NCBI GenBank assembly: GCA_013822015.1
Contig: PNJU01000005.1
Location: 62,001 to 126,000, forward strand
Reading direction: 5' to 3'
Source of the DNA: Candidatus Puniceispirillum sp.
Lineage (GTDB): Bacteria; Pseudomonadota; Alphaproteobacteria; Caedimonadales; UBA1908
Length of the DNA: 64,000 nt
The notes beneath the pieces are model-generated. The model ran no database searches, had not been told where the DNA came from, and saw only the letters and a list, made by a program, of their open reading frames with translations. The position numbers and the translations under genes were made by a program. This document shows, piece after piece, positions 43,132-52,237 of this stretch. How positions within the stretch are numbered: position 1 is the stretch's first letter; each line of letters opens with the position of its first letter.

Positions 43132-44052
43132 ATGTCATTTTCTGCAAAGGACGTGAAAGAGTTAAGAGAGCGCACCGGCGCTGGTATGATGGATTGTAAG
43201 AAGGCCCTCGTTGAGGCGGACGGCGTTCTGGAAGAGGCCGTTGACTGGCTTCGCAAGAAGGGCTTGGCGACCGCAGCAAAGAAGGCGGGTCGTGCAGCGG
43301 CGGAAGGTCTCGTTGGTGTTATTGCAAAGGGCACGGACGGCGTTCTATTGGAAGTGAACGCGGAGACTGACTTCGTGGCGCGTAATGAGCAATTCCAAGG
43401 TTTTGTGACGACGGCCACTGAAATGGCTTTGTCCGCAGGTGACCTTGAGGCTCTTAAGGGAGCGGCTTACCCAGGCACAGGGCGCACCGTTGCCGACGAG
43501 CTGACAAACCTCGTGGCGGTCATTGGTGAGAACATGAGCATGCGCCGTATGGTGCACCTCAAGGTTTCCCAAGGTATCGTTGCAACATACTTGCACAACG
43601 CCGCCTGTGAGGGCAGTGGCCGTGTGGGCGTGCTTGTGGCCCTTGAGAGCGCCGCGGCAGAAGCTGAGCTGATCGCCCTTGGCAAGCAAATTGCCATGCA
43701 CATTGCCGCAGCCCATCCTTTGAGCCTGGCCATTGAGGACATGGACCAAGAGGTTTTGGCCAGAGAGCGCGCCATCATTGTTGATCAAGCGCAACAATCC
43801 GGCAAGCCTGCTGACGTCATTGAGAAGCTTGTTGCAGGTCGTCTGCGCAAGTTCTATGAGGAGTCTGTCTTGCTTGAGCAAGTGTTCCTCATTGACGACT
43901 CAAAGCGTAAGGTGTCTCAAGTTGTTGAAGACAAGGCAAAAGAGCTGGGCTCACCCATTAAGCTCACAGCCTTTGCCCACTTTAAGCTCGGTGATGGTGT
44001 TGAAAAGCAAGAAAGCGATTTCGCAGCTGAAGTTGCACAGCTTTCCAAGTAA
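43132..44052 (+). CDS. tsf: Elongation factor Ts
   Basis: A 306-residue nucleotide-exchange factor for EF-Tu. The N-terminal UBA-like part has [22 protein letters not shown]. The core includes [18 protein letters not shown]-like residues and the C-terminal part has [25 protein letters not shown] precedes the ATG. Standard position after rpsB. Confidence 0.98.
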   Translation: MSFSAKDVKELRERTGAGMMDCKKALVEADGVLEEAVDWLRKKGLATAAKKAGRAAAEGLVGVIAKGTDGVLLEVNAETDFVARNEQFQGFVTTATEMALSAGDLEALKGAAYPGTGRTVADELTNLVAVIGENMSMRRMVHLKVSQGIVATYLHNAACEGSGRVGVLVALESAAAEAELIALGKQIAMHIAAAHPLSLAIEDMDQEVLARERAIIVDQAQQSGKPADVIEKLVAGRLRKFYEESVLLEQVFLIDDSKRKVSQVVEDKAKELGSPIKLTAFAHFKLGDGVEKQESDFAAEVAQLSK

Positions 44053-44081
44053 ACCCCTAACCACACACAAGGAGAGGCGCC

Positions 44082-44831
44082 ATGGTAAAGGACGATACAA
44101 CGCGGCCCTACCGGCGCCTTCTCATTAAACTCTCCGGCGAAGCCCTCATGGGCTCGTCCCAGTACGGCATCGACCCCGGTACAGTTCAGCGCATAGCCAG
44201 TGAGATTCAAACCCTGCACGATGATGGCTTTGATTTATGCATCGTTGTGGGCGGGGGCAACATCTTTCGCGGCGTGAACGGCGAGGCTCAAGGCATTGAC
44301 CGCGTCACGTCCGACCACATGGGGATGCTGGCGACCGTTATGAACGCCCTGGCGCTTCAAAATGCCCTTGAGCACCTGAAGATCTACACCCGCGTGGTGT
44401 CTGCCATTCCCATGCCAGCCATTTGTGAGCCCTATATCCAAAGGCGCTGCATGCGTCACCTGGAAAAAAGACGCGTCATTATTTTTGCCGCAGGCTCGGG
44501 TCATCCTTTCTTTACCACGGACTCGGCGGCGGTGCTGCGCGCCTCGGAAATGGGGTGTGAGGTGCTTCTCAAAGGGACGAAGGTTGACGGCGTTTATTGC
44601 AGTGATCCCGCCAAAAATAATGAGGCACGCCGTTTCGAGCGTCTAGGATATGGGCGTGTTCTTCAAGATAAGCTGGCGGTCATGGATATGGCGGCCATTG
44701 CCATGGCAAGGGATAACCACCTTCCCCTTATCGTTTTTTCAATTCAAGAGCCCGGCGCCCTGGTGCAAGTTGCCAAGGGTCAGGGTCGTTTTACACTTAT
44801 CCAAGAGCAGGAGGACCACCACCATGGGTGA
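44082..44831 (+). CDS. pyrH: UMP kinase
   Basis: A 249-residue bacterial UMP kinase of the amino-acid-kinase fold. Markers are [58 protein letters not shown] and [13 protein letters not shown]. The 3' end overlaps frr by 8 bases. Confidence 0.98.
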   Translation: MVKDDTTRPYRRLLIKLSGEALMGSSQYGIDPGTVQRIASEIQTLHDDGFDLCIVVGGGNIFRGVNGEAQGIDRVTSDHMGMLATVMNALALQNALEHLKIYTRVVSAIPMPAICEPYIQRRCMRHLEKRRVIIFAAGSGHPFFTTDSAAVLRASEMGCEVLLKGTKVDGVYCSDPAKNNEARRFERLGYGRVLQDKLAVMDMAAIAMARDNHLPLIVFSIQEPGALVQVAKGQGRFTLIQEQEDHHHG

Positions 44832-45384
44832 TACGTTCAATAAAGATGAACTCAAAGCGCGTATGCAAGGGGCCCTTGATGTGCTCTTGAAGGAGTTTAC
44901 GGGCCTTCGTACCTCACGCGCCTCCACAGCCCTTCTTGACCCCATTATGGTGGACGCCTATGGATCAGCTATGCCGCTGAACCAGGTGGGTACCGTGAGC
45001 GCGCCTGACGCGCGCATGCTCAGCGTTCAAGTATGGGACAAGAGCATGGTCAAGGCCGTAGAAAAGGCCATCCGCGAGGCGGGCCTGGGCCTTAATCCTT
45101 CTGCCGACGGACAAGTTGTGCGCGTGCCCATGCCAGACTTGAGCGAAGAGCGCCGTAAGGAGCTCGCCAAAATTGCGGCCAAGTACGCTGAGCAAACCCG
45201 CATCGCCGTGCGTAACGTGCGCCGCGATGGCATGGATCATCTGAAAAAGCTTGAGAAAGATAAGGCAATTTCAGAGGACGAGCATCACCGTTTCTCAGGC
45301 GATCTGCAAACGCTGACCGATGAGTTTGTGAAAAAAGTCGACACGCATCTCGCGCAAAAAGAGCGCGACATCATGCAAATCTAG
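44824..45384 (+). CDS. frr: Ribosome recycling factor
   Basis: A 186-residue protein that splits post-termination ribosomes with EF-G. The ATG at 44824 lies within the pyrH end. It contains [43 protein letters not shown] and [19 protein letters not shown], as expected. Length is standard (185). Confidence 0.98.
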   Translation: MGDTFNKDELKARMQGALDVLLKEFTGLRTSRASTALLDPIMVDAYGSAMPLNQVGTVSAPDARMLSVQVWDKSMVKAVEKAIREAGLGLNPSADGQVVRVPMPDLSEERRKELAKIAAKYAEQTRIAVRNVRRDGMDHLKKLEKDKAISEDEHHRFSGDLQTLTDEFVKKVDTHLAQKERDIMQI

Positions 45385-45396
45385 AGTAGGTCGATC

Positions 45397-46164
45397 TTGT
45401 CAGATTCGAGCACTTCAACGGGCACCCTATCCCCAGACCCGGTCCACATGCCACGTCACGTCGCCATTATTATGGACGGCAATGGACGTTGGGCGCAAAA
45501 GCGCGGCTGGGAGCGCATGCGTGGACACCAGAAGGGCGTGGACGCTGTGCGCCGCACAGTTCAGGGTTGCATGGACTATGGCGTGCGTTACCTGACGCTC
45601 TATGCGTTTTCAACGGAGAACTGGAAGCGTTCGACGGCTGAAGTGTCTGGGCTTATGCTGCTTCTAAAGACGACGCTGAAGGCAGAACTCGAGAACTTTC
45701 ACAAAAATAGCATTCGTCTTAAGGTGATTGGCAGGCGGGACCGTTTGCCCCAGGATCTTGTTGCCTTAATCGAAGAAGCTGAGATTAAAACAAAGAATAA
45801 CACCGCGCTAACACTGGTGGTTGCCCTCGATTATGGGGGACGCGACGAGATTGTGCGCGCCGTTGCTAAGCTCGCTCAGGACGCACTGGCGGGCCGTATA
45901 GGGTGCCAGGATATCAGTGAAGCGTCCATTGCGCGCTATCTTGATACAGAAGAAGTCCCTGATCCAGACCTTGTCATTCGCACCAGTGATGTGGTGCGCG
46001 TGAGCAACTTTTTGTTGTGGCAAGCGGCTTATAGCGAATTTCTTTTCCTTGACGTTTGTTGGCCGGATTTCTCCAAAGAACACTTCTCTCAAGCGCTTTT
46101 GAGTTACCAAGGACGCGAACGTCGCTTTGGGCATGACAAAGCCCAGGACGTGCCCCATGGCTGA
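45397..46164 (+). CDS. uppS: Undecaprenyl diphosphate synthase
   Basis: A 255-residue cis-prenyltransferase making the lipid carrier for peptidoglycan. HVAIIMDGNGRWAQKRG holds the catalytic aspartate; LTLYAFSTENWKR and PDLVIRTSDVVRVSNFLLWQAAYSEF are the other family blocks. The usual RTSGE reads RTSDV here, a mild departure in a conserved motif. The start is a TTG at 45397; no closer ATG precedes the conserved region except at 45448. It overlaps cdsA by 8 bases. Confidence 0.96.
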   Translation: MSDSSTSTGTLSPDPVHMPRHVAIIMDGNGRWAQKRGWERMRGHQKGVDAVRRTVQGCMDYGVRYLTLYAFSTENWKRSTAEVSGLMLLLKTTLKAELENFHKNSIRLKVIGRRDRLPQDLVALIEEAEIKTKNNTALTLVVALDYGGRDEIVRAVAKLAQDALAGRIGCQDISEASIARYLDTEEVPDPDLVIRTSDVVRVSNFLLWQAAYSEFLFLDVCWPDFSKEHFSQALLSYQGRERRFGHDKAQDVPHG

Positions 46165-46846
46165 GCAGAGTTCTTCTTTCATCAAGCGCGTTTTATCCAG
46201 CGTCGTCTTAATTCCCGTTCTCTTGTTTATCCTGTACTTAGGCTATCCCTACACGGGTGGTCTCTTGGGCGTGCTCTTTTGCCTGTGCGCGTGGGAATGG
46301 CTGCGCCTATGTGTGAGGGCGAAAAGGATCACCTCGCCTTTTACAAAGTCTCTTTTGAGTAGTGCAGGACTTCTCTATCTTGCGACCAGTTTCTATGCAC
46401 TCGTCATCATCAGCCAGGAATCCTCCCTCGCCCTTTTTGGGCTTTTGATCATGGTATGGGCCTCAGACACGGGCGCATACTTGGTGGGATCCCTTGTGGG
46501 TGGGCCCAAGCTGTGTCCGTCGGTCAGCCCCAATAAGACATGGTCTGGTTTTGTCGGAGGTTTGATCCTGGCCATCGCTGCGGGATACGTGCTGATCACC
46601 CAAGCCCATTGGTCGCTCCTAAGGGACCAATGCGCAGATACCCTGTCAACCATGGTGAGCGTGGGTCTTGTTGCGATCATCAGCCCCTTGGGAGACTTGC
46701 TCGAGTCCTGGATGAAGCGACGTTTTGGCGTGAAGGATACAGGCAATCTGATCCCAGGCCATGGCGGCGCCCTTGATCGCCTGGACAGCATCACCGCTGT
46801 TGGATTTATTTTGTTTCTCTTGATCATGTTCTGTCCTTTGAGATAG
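46157..46846 (+). CDS. cdsA: Phosphatidate cytidylyltransferase
   Basis: A 229-residue inner-membrane enzyme producing CDP-diacylglycerol. About six membrane segments precede the C-terminal signature GVKDTGNLIPGHGGALDRLDS; SPNKTWSGFVGG is also diagnostic. The ATG at 46157 overlaps the uppS end. In most alphaproteobacteria dxr and rseP follow; here the next gene is fliF, 192 bp away. Confidence 0.96.
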   Translation: MAEQSSSFIKRVLSSVVLIPVLLFILYLGYPYTGGLLGVLFCLCAWEWLRLCVRAKRITSPFTKSLLSSAGLLYLATSFYALVIISQESSLALFGLLIMVWASDTGAYLVGSLVGGPKLCPSVSPNKTWSGFVGGLILAIAAGYVLITQAHWSLLRDQCADTLSTMVSVGLVAIISPLGDLLESWMKRRFGVKDTGNLIPGHGGALDRLDSITAVGFILFLLIMFCPLR

Positions 46847-47038
46847 CCGCTTCTCACGCACCGCGCAAAAAACGCCGGGCGCCCTGTTCATTTTTTCCCA
46901 TGGAACGCCTTTTCCTATGCTCCGGCACTTTCTGCCAGGGGGCGGGACTTTTTTTCCCCTTGTTAATGCTTTGTTAAGGGTCTGCCTGCTAGGGTGCAAT
47001 GATTGAAAGCATTTTAATTAAATTATAATGAGGTTGCA

Positions 47039-48751
47039 GTGGAGGCCTTAGTCCAAGTCATAAAGAATATGGGCATCGTGCGCCTTGCGCTTATGGGGGC
47101 GCTCTTGGCGGGGCTCATCAGCGGTGTCACGTTCATCTCCAACAAGATGACGGCGCCTGATTTGACGCTTTTGTACGGCGACTTGGAGCTTGAGGATGCG
47201 GGCAAGATCGCCTCACGCCTTGAGGCTCAAGGGGTGCCCGTTGAGGTGCGCGCAGGCGGCACGCAAATCTATGCGCCGGCTGACCGTGTGACGCGCCTTC
47301 GGGTGGAGCTTGCAGAAGCCGGCCTTCCCAGGGGCGGCTCCGTAGGCTATGAAATCTTCGATAAGGGAGACCAGCTGGGCGTTTCCAGTTTTGTTCAAAA
47401 CATTAATCAGCTGCGCGCCCTTGAGGGCGAGCTCTCGCGCACCATCACCTCCATTGCTCAAATTTCAGCGGCGCGTGTACACTTGGTGCTGCCCAAGCGT
47501 AAACTCTTCAGCCGCGAAAAAGATGAACCAACGGCCTCCATTATGCTGACCATGGCGGGGCCAGGGACTTTGTCTTCTAGGCGCGTCCAGGCCATTCGTC
47601 AGTTGGTGGCGGCGGCTGTTCCAGGCCTTGCACCTGAGCATGTGTCCATTGTGGATGACCGTGGAAATCTCCTCGCCAAAGGGGATGATGATACAGCAAG
47701 CTCACTCAGCGCCAACCTTGAGGAAAAACGCCTCGCTTACGAAAACCGTCTCTCGCGCACCATTGAAAGTCTAGTGTCCAAATATGTGGGTGACGGCAAA
47801 GTGCGGGCCGAGGTGGCGGTGGATATGTCCTTTGATAAGGTCACTGAAAATTCCGAGAGCTTTGACCCGGAGGGGCAGGTGACGCGCTCAACCCAGACGG
47901 TCAGTTTGGGGGAGAAATCCCACGAAACGGAGCCGTCTGTCTCCGTTGCCAAGAACCTTCCCAATGCCAACGCCAACGCAGGCGCCTCAGGTTCAGAAAA
48001 TCAACTCAACCGCTCTGAAGAGACGGTGAACTATGAAGTTTCAAAGAAAATCCGCACGCTGGTGAAAGAGGTGGGCGAGGTGAAAAAACTCTCCGTTGCG
48101 GTGCTTGTGGACGGCGTCTATACGCCCATCGCGGGCAAGAAGGAAATGGACTACAAACCACGTTCCAAGGAAGAAATCGACAGTCTCACCAAGCTCATCA
48201 AAAACGCCGTCGGCTTTGACGAGAAGCGCGGGGACAGCATTGAGGTCGCCAATATGCGCTTTGCGCCCATGGAGATGTTTGAGTCAGAGGCACCTGCGGG
48301 CACCATCTTAGGTCTTGAAAAACACGACCTCATGCACTTGGCGGAGATCTTTCTTATTGGAATACTGGGTCTTGTGGGCATTCTCTTTGGGGTCAAGCCC
48401 ATGGTGAACAGGGTCATGAGCGGTGTGCCTGGTGCCAGCTTGCCGGCAGCCAACCAATCCTATCCAGGCTTGGTAGGGGGTGAGATGGCTGCGCTTCCTG
48501 GCGCGCCAGGCGTGGCCGGGGCTCTTCCCGGCCCAAATGGGGAAGGCGAGGGACAGCAGGTTGATGAATTTGGGCACTTATCCGATGGACTCAAAGAGCT
48601 TGAGCATATGGTGTCGCTCAAGCAAGTGGAAGGCGCCGTGCGTGCGTCGTCTCTGAAAACTGTTGGAGACATTATTACGGAAAACCCAGAGTCCGCCGTG
48701 GGGGTGATTCGTGGGTGGCTCGCTGAAGATGATAAGAAAGGCAGGGCATGA
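47039..48751 (+). CDS. fliF: Flagellar MS-ring protein
   Basis: A 570-residue protein forming the MS ring that anchors the flagellar basal body. TM1 lies at about 12-32. The two ring-building domains follow (LYGDLELEDAGKIASRLEAQGVPVEV; EGELSRTITSI and ARVHLVLPKRKLF). A low-complexity NANANAGASGSENQ linker lies near 310 and TM2 near 430-450. The C-terminal tail that binds FliG is at the end. The GTG at 47039 follows GAGG. It is the first gene of a tightly packed flagellar operon. Confidence 0.97.
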   Translation: MEALVQVIKNMGIVRLALMGALLAGLISGVTFISNKMTAPDLTLLYGDLELEDAGKIASRLEAQGVPVEVRAGGTQIYAPADRVTRLRVELAEAGLPRGGSVGYEIFDKGDQLGVSSFVQNINQLRALEGELSRTITSIAQISAARVHLVLPKRKLFSREKDEPTASIMLTMAGPGTLSSRRVQAIRQLVAAAVPGLAPEHVSIVDDRGNLLAKGDDDTASSLSANLEEKRLAYENRLSRTIESLVSKYVGDGKVRAEVAVDMSFDKVTENSESFDPEGQVTRSTQTVSLGEKSHETEPSVSVAKNLPNANANAGASGSENQLNRSEETVNYEVSKKIRTLVKEVGEVKKLSVAVLVDGVYTPIAGKKEMDYKPRSKEEIDSLTKLIKNAVGFDEKRGDSIEVANMRFAPMEMFESEAPAGTILGLEKHDLMHLAEIFLIGILGLVGILFGVKPMVNRVMSGVPGASLPAANQSYPGLVGGEMAALPGAPGVAGALPGPNGEGEGQQVDEFGHLSDGLKELEHMVSLKQVEGAVRASSLKTVGDIITENPESAVGVIRGWLAEDDKKGRA

Positions 48752-49794
48752 GCGTGACAGCACAGCAACTTCCAGGGGCGCCAAATCTGCCGGCACATGC
48801 TCATCTGTCGGGGCCGGATAAGGCGGCTGCATTTCTATTATCCCTGAGCGATGACTACGTTAAAGCGATCTTCAACAAGCTTGATACGGCTGAAGTGCTT
48901 GTTTTGTCCCAACGTATGGCGACCCTCGGTAAGGTTAAGGCCGAAATCATTGAGTCCCTGTACATCGAGTTTGCAGAGCAAGCAGGGTCTGGTGCGTCCC
49001 TTATGGGCTCCTTTGAAACGACAGAACGTCTTCTGCGCAAATTTTTCCCCGACGACAAGGTGGAAGAAATTATGCAAGAAATCCGTGGTCCAGCGGGTCG
49101 CACCATGTGGGATAAGCTCGGGAACGTGAGCGAGAATGTGCTGGCAGGCTACTTGCAAAGTGAATACCCACAAACGGCGGCTGTCATTTTGTCGAAGGTG
49201 AAGCCTTCCCACGCTGCCAAGGTCATGTGCCTTATGCCCGAGCAAGCCTCCATGGAAATCATGAACCGTATGCTGAAAATGGAGGTGGTGCAAAGGGATA
49301 TCCTTGATACCATTGAGGACTCCCTGCGCACTGAGTTCATGAGCAATCTTGTGCGCACGTCCCAAAAAGATCCACACGAGCACATGGCTGAGATTTTCAA
49401 CTCCTTTGACCGTGCGACGGAGGGCAAGTTCATGAGTGCCCTTGAGGCCATAGACGCGGAAGCCGCCGAGCACGTGCGCTCCCTCATGTTCACCTTTGAT
49501 GATCTTGTTAAGCTCGACTCAACGGGTGTTCAAACCCTTATTCGTGTGGCGGACAAGAGCAAGCTTGCCATGGCACTCAAGGGCTCGTCCGATGCCATCA
49601 AGGAAATGTTCTACCGCAACATGTCCGAGCGCGCCGCCAAGTTCCTCAAAGAAGATATCGCGGCCCTTGGTATGGTGCGTCTCAAAGACGTGGACGAGGC
49701 ACAGCTGATTGTTGTGAACCAAGCTAAAGATCTCATCAACTCCGGTGAAATCCAGGTGGCTGAGGGCGGTGAAGAGGAGGCCATGATCGAATGA
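48748..49794 (+). CDS. fliG: Flagellar motor switch protein FliG
   Basis: A 348-residue rotor protein. The N-terminal part (GPDKAAAFLLSLSDDYVKAIFNKLD) binds FliF. The middle has YLQSEYPQTAAVILSKVKPSHAAKVM. The C-terminal torque domain contains FTFDDLVKLDSTGVQTLIRVADKSKLAMALKG, with the charged residues that face MotA. It overlaps fliF by 4 bases (ATGA) and fliH by 4 bases. Confidence 0.97.
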   Translation: MSVTAQQLPGAPNLPAHAHLSGPDKAAAFLLSLSDDYVKAIFNKLDTAEVLVLSQRMATLGKVKAEIIESLYIEFAEQAGSGASLMGSFETTERLLRKFFPDDKVEEIMQEIRGPAGRTMWDKLGNVSENVLAGYLQSEYPQTAAVILSKVKPSHAAKVMCLMPEQASMEIMNRMLKMEVVQRDILDTIEDSLRTEFMSNLVRTSQKDPHEHMAEIFNSFDRATEGKFMSALEAIDAEAAEHVRSLMFTFDDLVKLDSTGVQTLIRVADKSKLAMALKGSSDAIKEMFYRNMSERAAKFLKEDIAALGMVRLKDVDEAQLIVVNQAKDLINSGEIQVAEGGEEEAMIE

Positions 49795-50486
49795 GCACGG
49801 CCCAGAGTAAGAAATACCTTTTTGAGACCTCTTTTGCGGCGGAAGATATTGCGTACCGACAAAGTTTTCATTCCCCTGAAGAAATGGAGGCGGCAAAAGC
49901 GTCTTCCTACGCCATGGGGTTTCAAGCTGCCCAAGAGGATTTTGAGGCCCGAAATCACGCACAGCTTCTGCGCTTAGAGGAAAAGTTTGCAGACCTGTTT
50001 GTGGCCCAGGAGACTTTGCACGCAACGCTTCACCATTGGATCAGCGCCCTTTGCCAAGAGGCCTTTGGGCGCGCCTTTCCCACCTACGCAAGGCGCGCCC
50101 AGTTTGATGAGATTGAAACGGTTCTGGAGGTGGCCATTGCAAAGGCTAAGCCTGAAAAAGTTTTTACCATCCGTGTGGCCGAGGGGCTCAGCCAGGGCTT
50201 GGCTCAGAAATTCACAAAGTGGCAGGAGCAGGGCATCGAGATCACCCTTCATGAGGACCCGGGTCTTGCGCCAACAGACTGTCAGATTGCGTGGGCGGAC
50301 AGCGGCTTTGAGCGTGTGGAGCGGGCCATTTATGAAGAGATCGACCGTGTCCTTGGCAGCATGCTGTCCTATGACGTCCTTGAAACGGCGCTGCCCGCCC
50401 TTGAGGCAGAGCCTCCCCAGGAAGGCGTCCCAGAAGCAGCATGCGCTGCACCAGATCTGAGTAAAAATGAAGGAGAAGCGCCATGA
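49791..50486 (+). CDS. fliH: FliH/FlbE-like flagellar assembly protein
   Basis: A 231-residue protein in the fliH (flbE) position between fliG and fliN. It begins with a poorly conserved SKKYLFETSFAAED and a helical stretch (EEMEAAKASSYAMGFQAAQEDFEARNHAQLL) of the FliH type, then an alpha/beta C-terminal domain. FliH regulates the FliI ATPase of the export apparatus. Identification rests on gene order plus the helical repeat; sequence conservation in the family is low. Confidence 0.82.
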   Translation: MSTAQSKKYLFETSFAAEDIAYRQSFHSPEEMEAAKASSYAMGFQAAQEDFEARNHAQLLRLEEKFADLFVAQETLHATLHHWISALCQEAFGRAFPTYARRAQFDEIETVLEVAIAKAKPEKVFTIRVAEGLSQGLAQKFTKWQEQGIEITLHEDPGLAPTDCQIAWADSGFERVERAIYEEIDRVLGSMLSYDVLETALPALEAEPPQEGVPEAACAAPDLSKNEGEAP

Positions 50487-50833
50487 GCGATGAAGAAAAC
50501 ACAAACGAACTGCCACTGCCTAATTTGGATGATGGCCAAGGGGATAACGTGAGGCCCGATGATGAGCACGCCGCCAAAAATGAAGATTTGCGCGCAGTCT
50601 ATGACGTGCCGGTCCAGGTATCTGCGGTTCTGGGGCACACCAGCATGCAGGTCAGTCAGCTTTTGAAGATGGGCCGTGGCGCGGTGATTGAGCTCGACCG
50701 TAAAGTGGGTGAGGCCATTGATGTCTATGTCAATAACCGGCTTGTGGCAAGGGGAGAAGTGGTTGTGGTGGATGACCATCTTGGCATCACCATGACGGAA
50801 ATTCTCAAGTCCGAGCGGGTGCTCAGCAGCTAA
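50483..50833 (+). CDS. fliN: Flagellar motor switch protein FliN
   Basis: A 116-residue SpoA-domain protein of the C ring. An acidic N-terminal tail of about 35 residues is followed by VYDVPVQVSAVLGHTSMQVSQLLKMGRGAVIELDRKVGEAIDVYVNNRLVARGEVVVVDDHLGI, the full SpoA core. It overlaps fliH by 4 bases. Confidence 0.97.
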   Translation: MSDEENTNELPLPNLDDGQGDNVRPDDEHAAKNEDLRAVYDVPVQVSAVLGHTSMQVSQLLKMGRGAVIELDRKVGEAIDVYVNNRLVARGEVVVVDDHLGITMTEILKSERVLSS

Positions 50834-50848
50834 CAAAAGGAAGAATCC

Positions 50849-52225
50849 ATGAGGCTTTTGATCGTAGGAAAATTGCACGGTCATATTGGCACCGCCAGTA
50901 AGATAGCCCTCAAGCGCGGGGCGCAAGTGGTGCAGGTTGATACCGTCGAGGCGGCCCTTGAGTCCCTGCGCTCAGGCAAGGGCGCAGATATGCTTATGAT
51001 TGATGTCGCCCTTGATATTGAAACGCTGTGCCAGAGCTTAAATGCTGAGCGCATCACGGTCCCTGTGGTGGGATGTGGTATCGGCACAGATGCGCAAACG
51101 GCGGTCAAAGCCATTCGTGCGGGGGCCAAGGAATATATTCCGCTGCCGCCAGATTCTGAACTGATTGCAGGCGTCATTGAGACCGTTGCAAGGCAGGATG
51201 ATACCCTCGTTTTTCGTGATCCTGTGATGCAAAGCGTCATGCGCCTAGCGGAGCAAATCGCCCCCAGTGAAGCCAGCGTCCTGATCATCGGCGAATCGGG
51301 CACGGGTAAGGAGATCATGGCGCGCTTTATCCACCAGCATAGCCGGCGCAAGGCGCGTCCCTTTATCTCCATTAACTGCGCTGCGATCCCAGAGAACCTT
51401 TTGGAATCAGAGCTTTTTGGTCATGAGAAGGGCGCGTTTACAGGAGCGGTAGCAAGGCGTGTGGGAAAATTTGAAGAGGCCAGCGGCGGCACCCTTTTGT
51501 TGGATGAGGTGACAGAGATGCATCCCAGCCTTCAGGCGAAGCTCCTGCGCGCCATTCAAGAACGTGAGATTGACCGGGTCGGTGGCACAAAGCCCGTGAA
51601 GGTTGATATTCGCATCCTGGCCACCAGCAACCGCAATATGGAAGAGGCGGTGCGCGCAGGCATTTTCCGCGAAGATCTTTATTTCCGCCTCAATGTTGTG
51701 ACCATCGCGCTTCCTGCCCTGCGCCAGCGCCCACTGGACATTGAGCCCTTGGCTGAGCACTTTATACAGAAGTATGCCCAGATGAACGGTGTAGCCCTGC
51801 GCTTCTTAAGCGATGGGGCGCGCTCTCTTTTACGTCAACACCCTTGGCGCGGCAATATTCGAGAGCTTGAAAACGCCATGCACCGCGCCGTTCTCTTGGC
51901 GAGTGCTGACGAGATCGGGGTGGATGTGCTGCAACTGTCAGGCATTGGCGCAGGACAAGCGGCCCCGTCCTCACCCCAGCAGGCATCCGCGACCCAAACG
52001 GAAGGTTTTCAAAAGGCCTTCATTGGTCGCAGCATTTCCGACGTGGAGCGTGATTTGATTTTAGGGACTTTGGGCCATTGCCTTGGCAACCGCACCCAGG
52101 CTGCAAACTTACTGGGCATTTCCATTCGTACCCTACGTAACAAGCTGCGTCTTTACATGGAAGAAGATGACGCCCCCTGTGAGAGCCTTTCAGCCCCATC
52201 CCCGTACCGCGCGGCAGGCATGTAG
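50849..52225 (+). CDS. flbD: FlbD-like sigma-54-dependent flagellar regulator
   Basis: A 458-residue NtrC-type activator in the Caulobacter-like position after fliN. Residues 1-115 are a receiver-like domain in which only one clear acidic site is visible (LMIDVALD near 50) and the usual N-terminal acidic pair is absent (MRLLIVGKLHG), as in unorthodox FlbD receivers. The AAA+ domain has Walker A GESGTGKE, the sigma-54 contact loop GAFTGAV, and Walker B GTLLLDEV. The C-terminal Fis-type helix-turn-helix contains GNRTQAANLLGISIRTLRNKL. It probably controls late flagellar genes. Confidence 0.93.
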   Translation: MRLLIVGKLHGHIGTASKIALKRGAQVVQVDTVEAALESLRSGKGADMLMIDVALDIETLCQSLNAERITVPVVGCGIGTDAQTAVKAIRAGAKEYIPLPPDSELIAGVIETVARQDDTLVFRDPVMQSVMRLAEQIAPSEASVLIIGESGTGKEIMARFIHQHSRRKARPFISINCAAIPENLLESELFGHEKGAFTGAVARRVGKFEEASGGTLLLDEVTEMHPSLQAKLLRAIQEREIDRVGGTKPVKVDIRILATSNRNMEEAVRAGIFREDLYFRLNVVTIALPALRQRPLDIEPLAEHFIQKYAQMNGVALRFLSDGARSLLRQHPWRGNIRELENAMHRAVLLASADEIGVDVLQLSGIGAGQAAPSSPQQASATQTEGFQKAFIGRSISDVERDLILGTLGHCLGNRTQAANLLGISIRTLRNKLRLYMEEDDAPCESLSAPSPYRAAGM

Positions 52226-52237
52226 GGGACCAGTCAC

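Noticed and set aside
46847-47038. Possible sigma-54 promoter upstream of fliF, suggested by GGCAC and GC elements and the presence of FlbD
   Set aside because: The GG and GC dinucleotides are 8 rather than 10 bases apart, so the -24/-12 spacing rule is not met.
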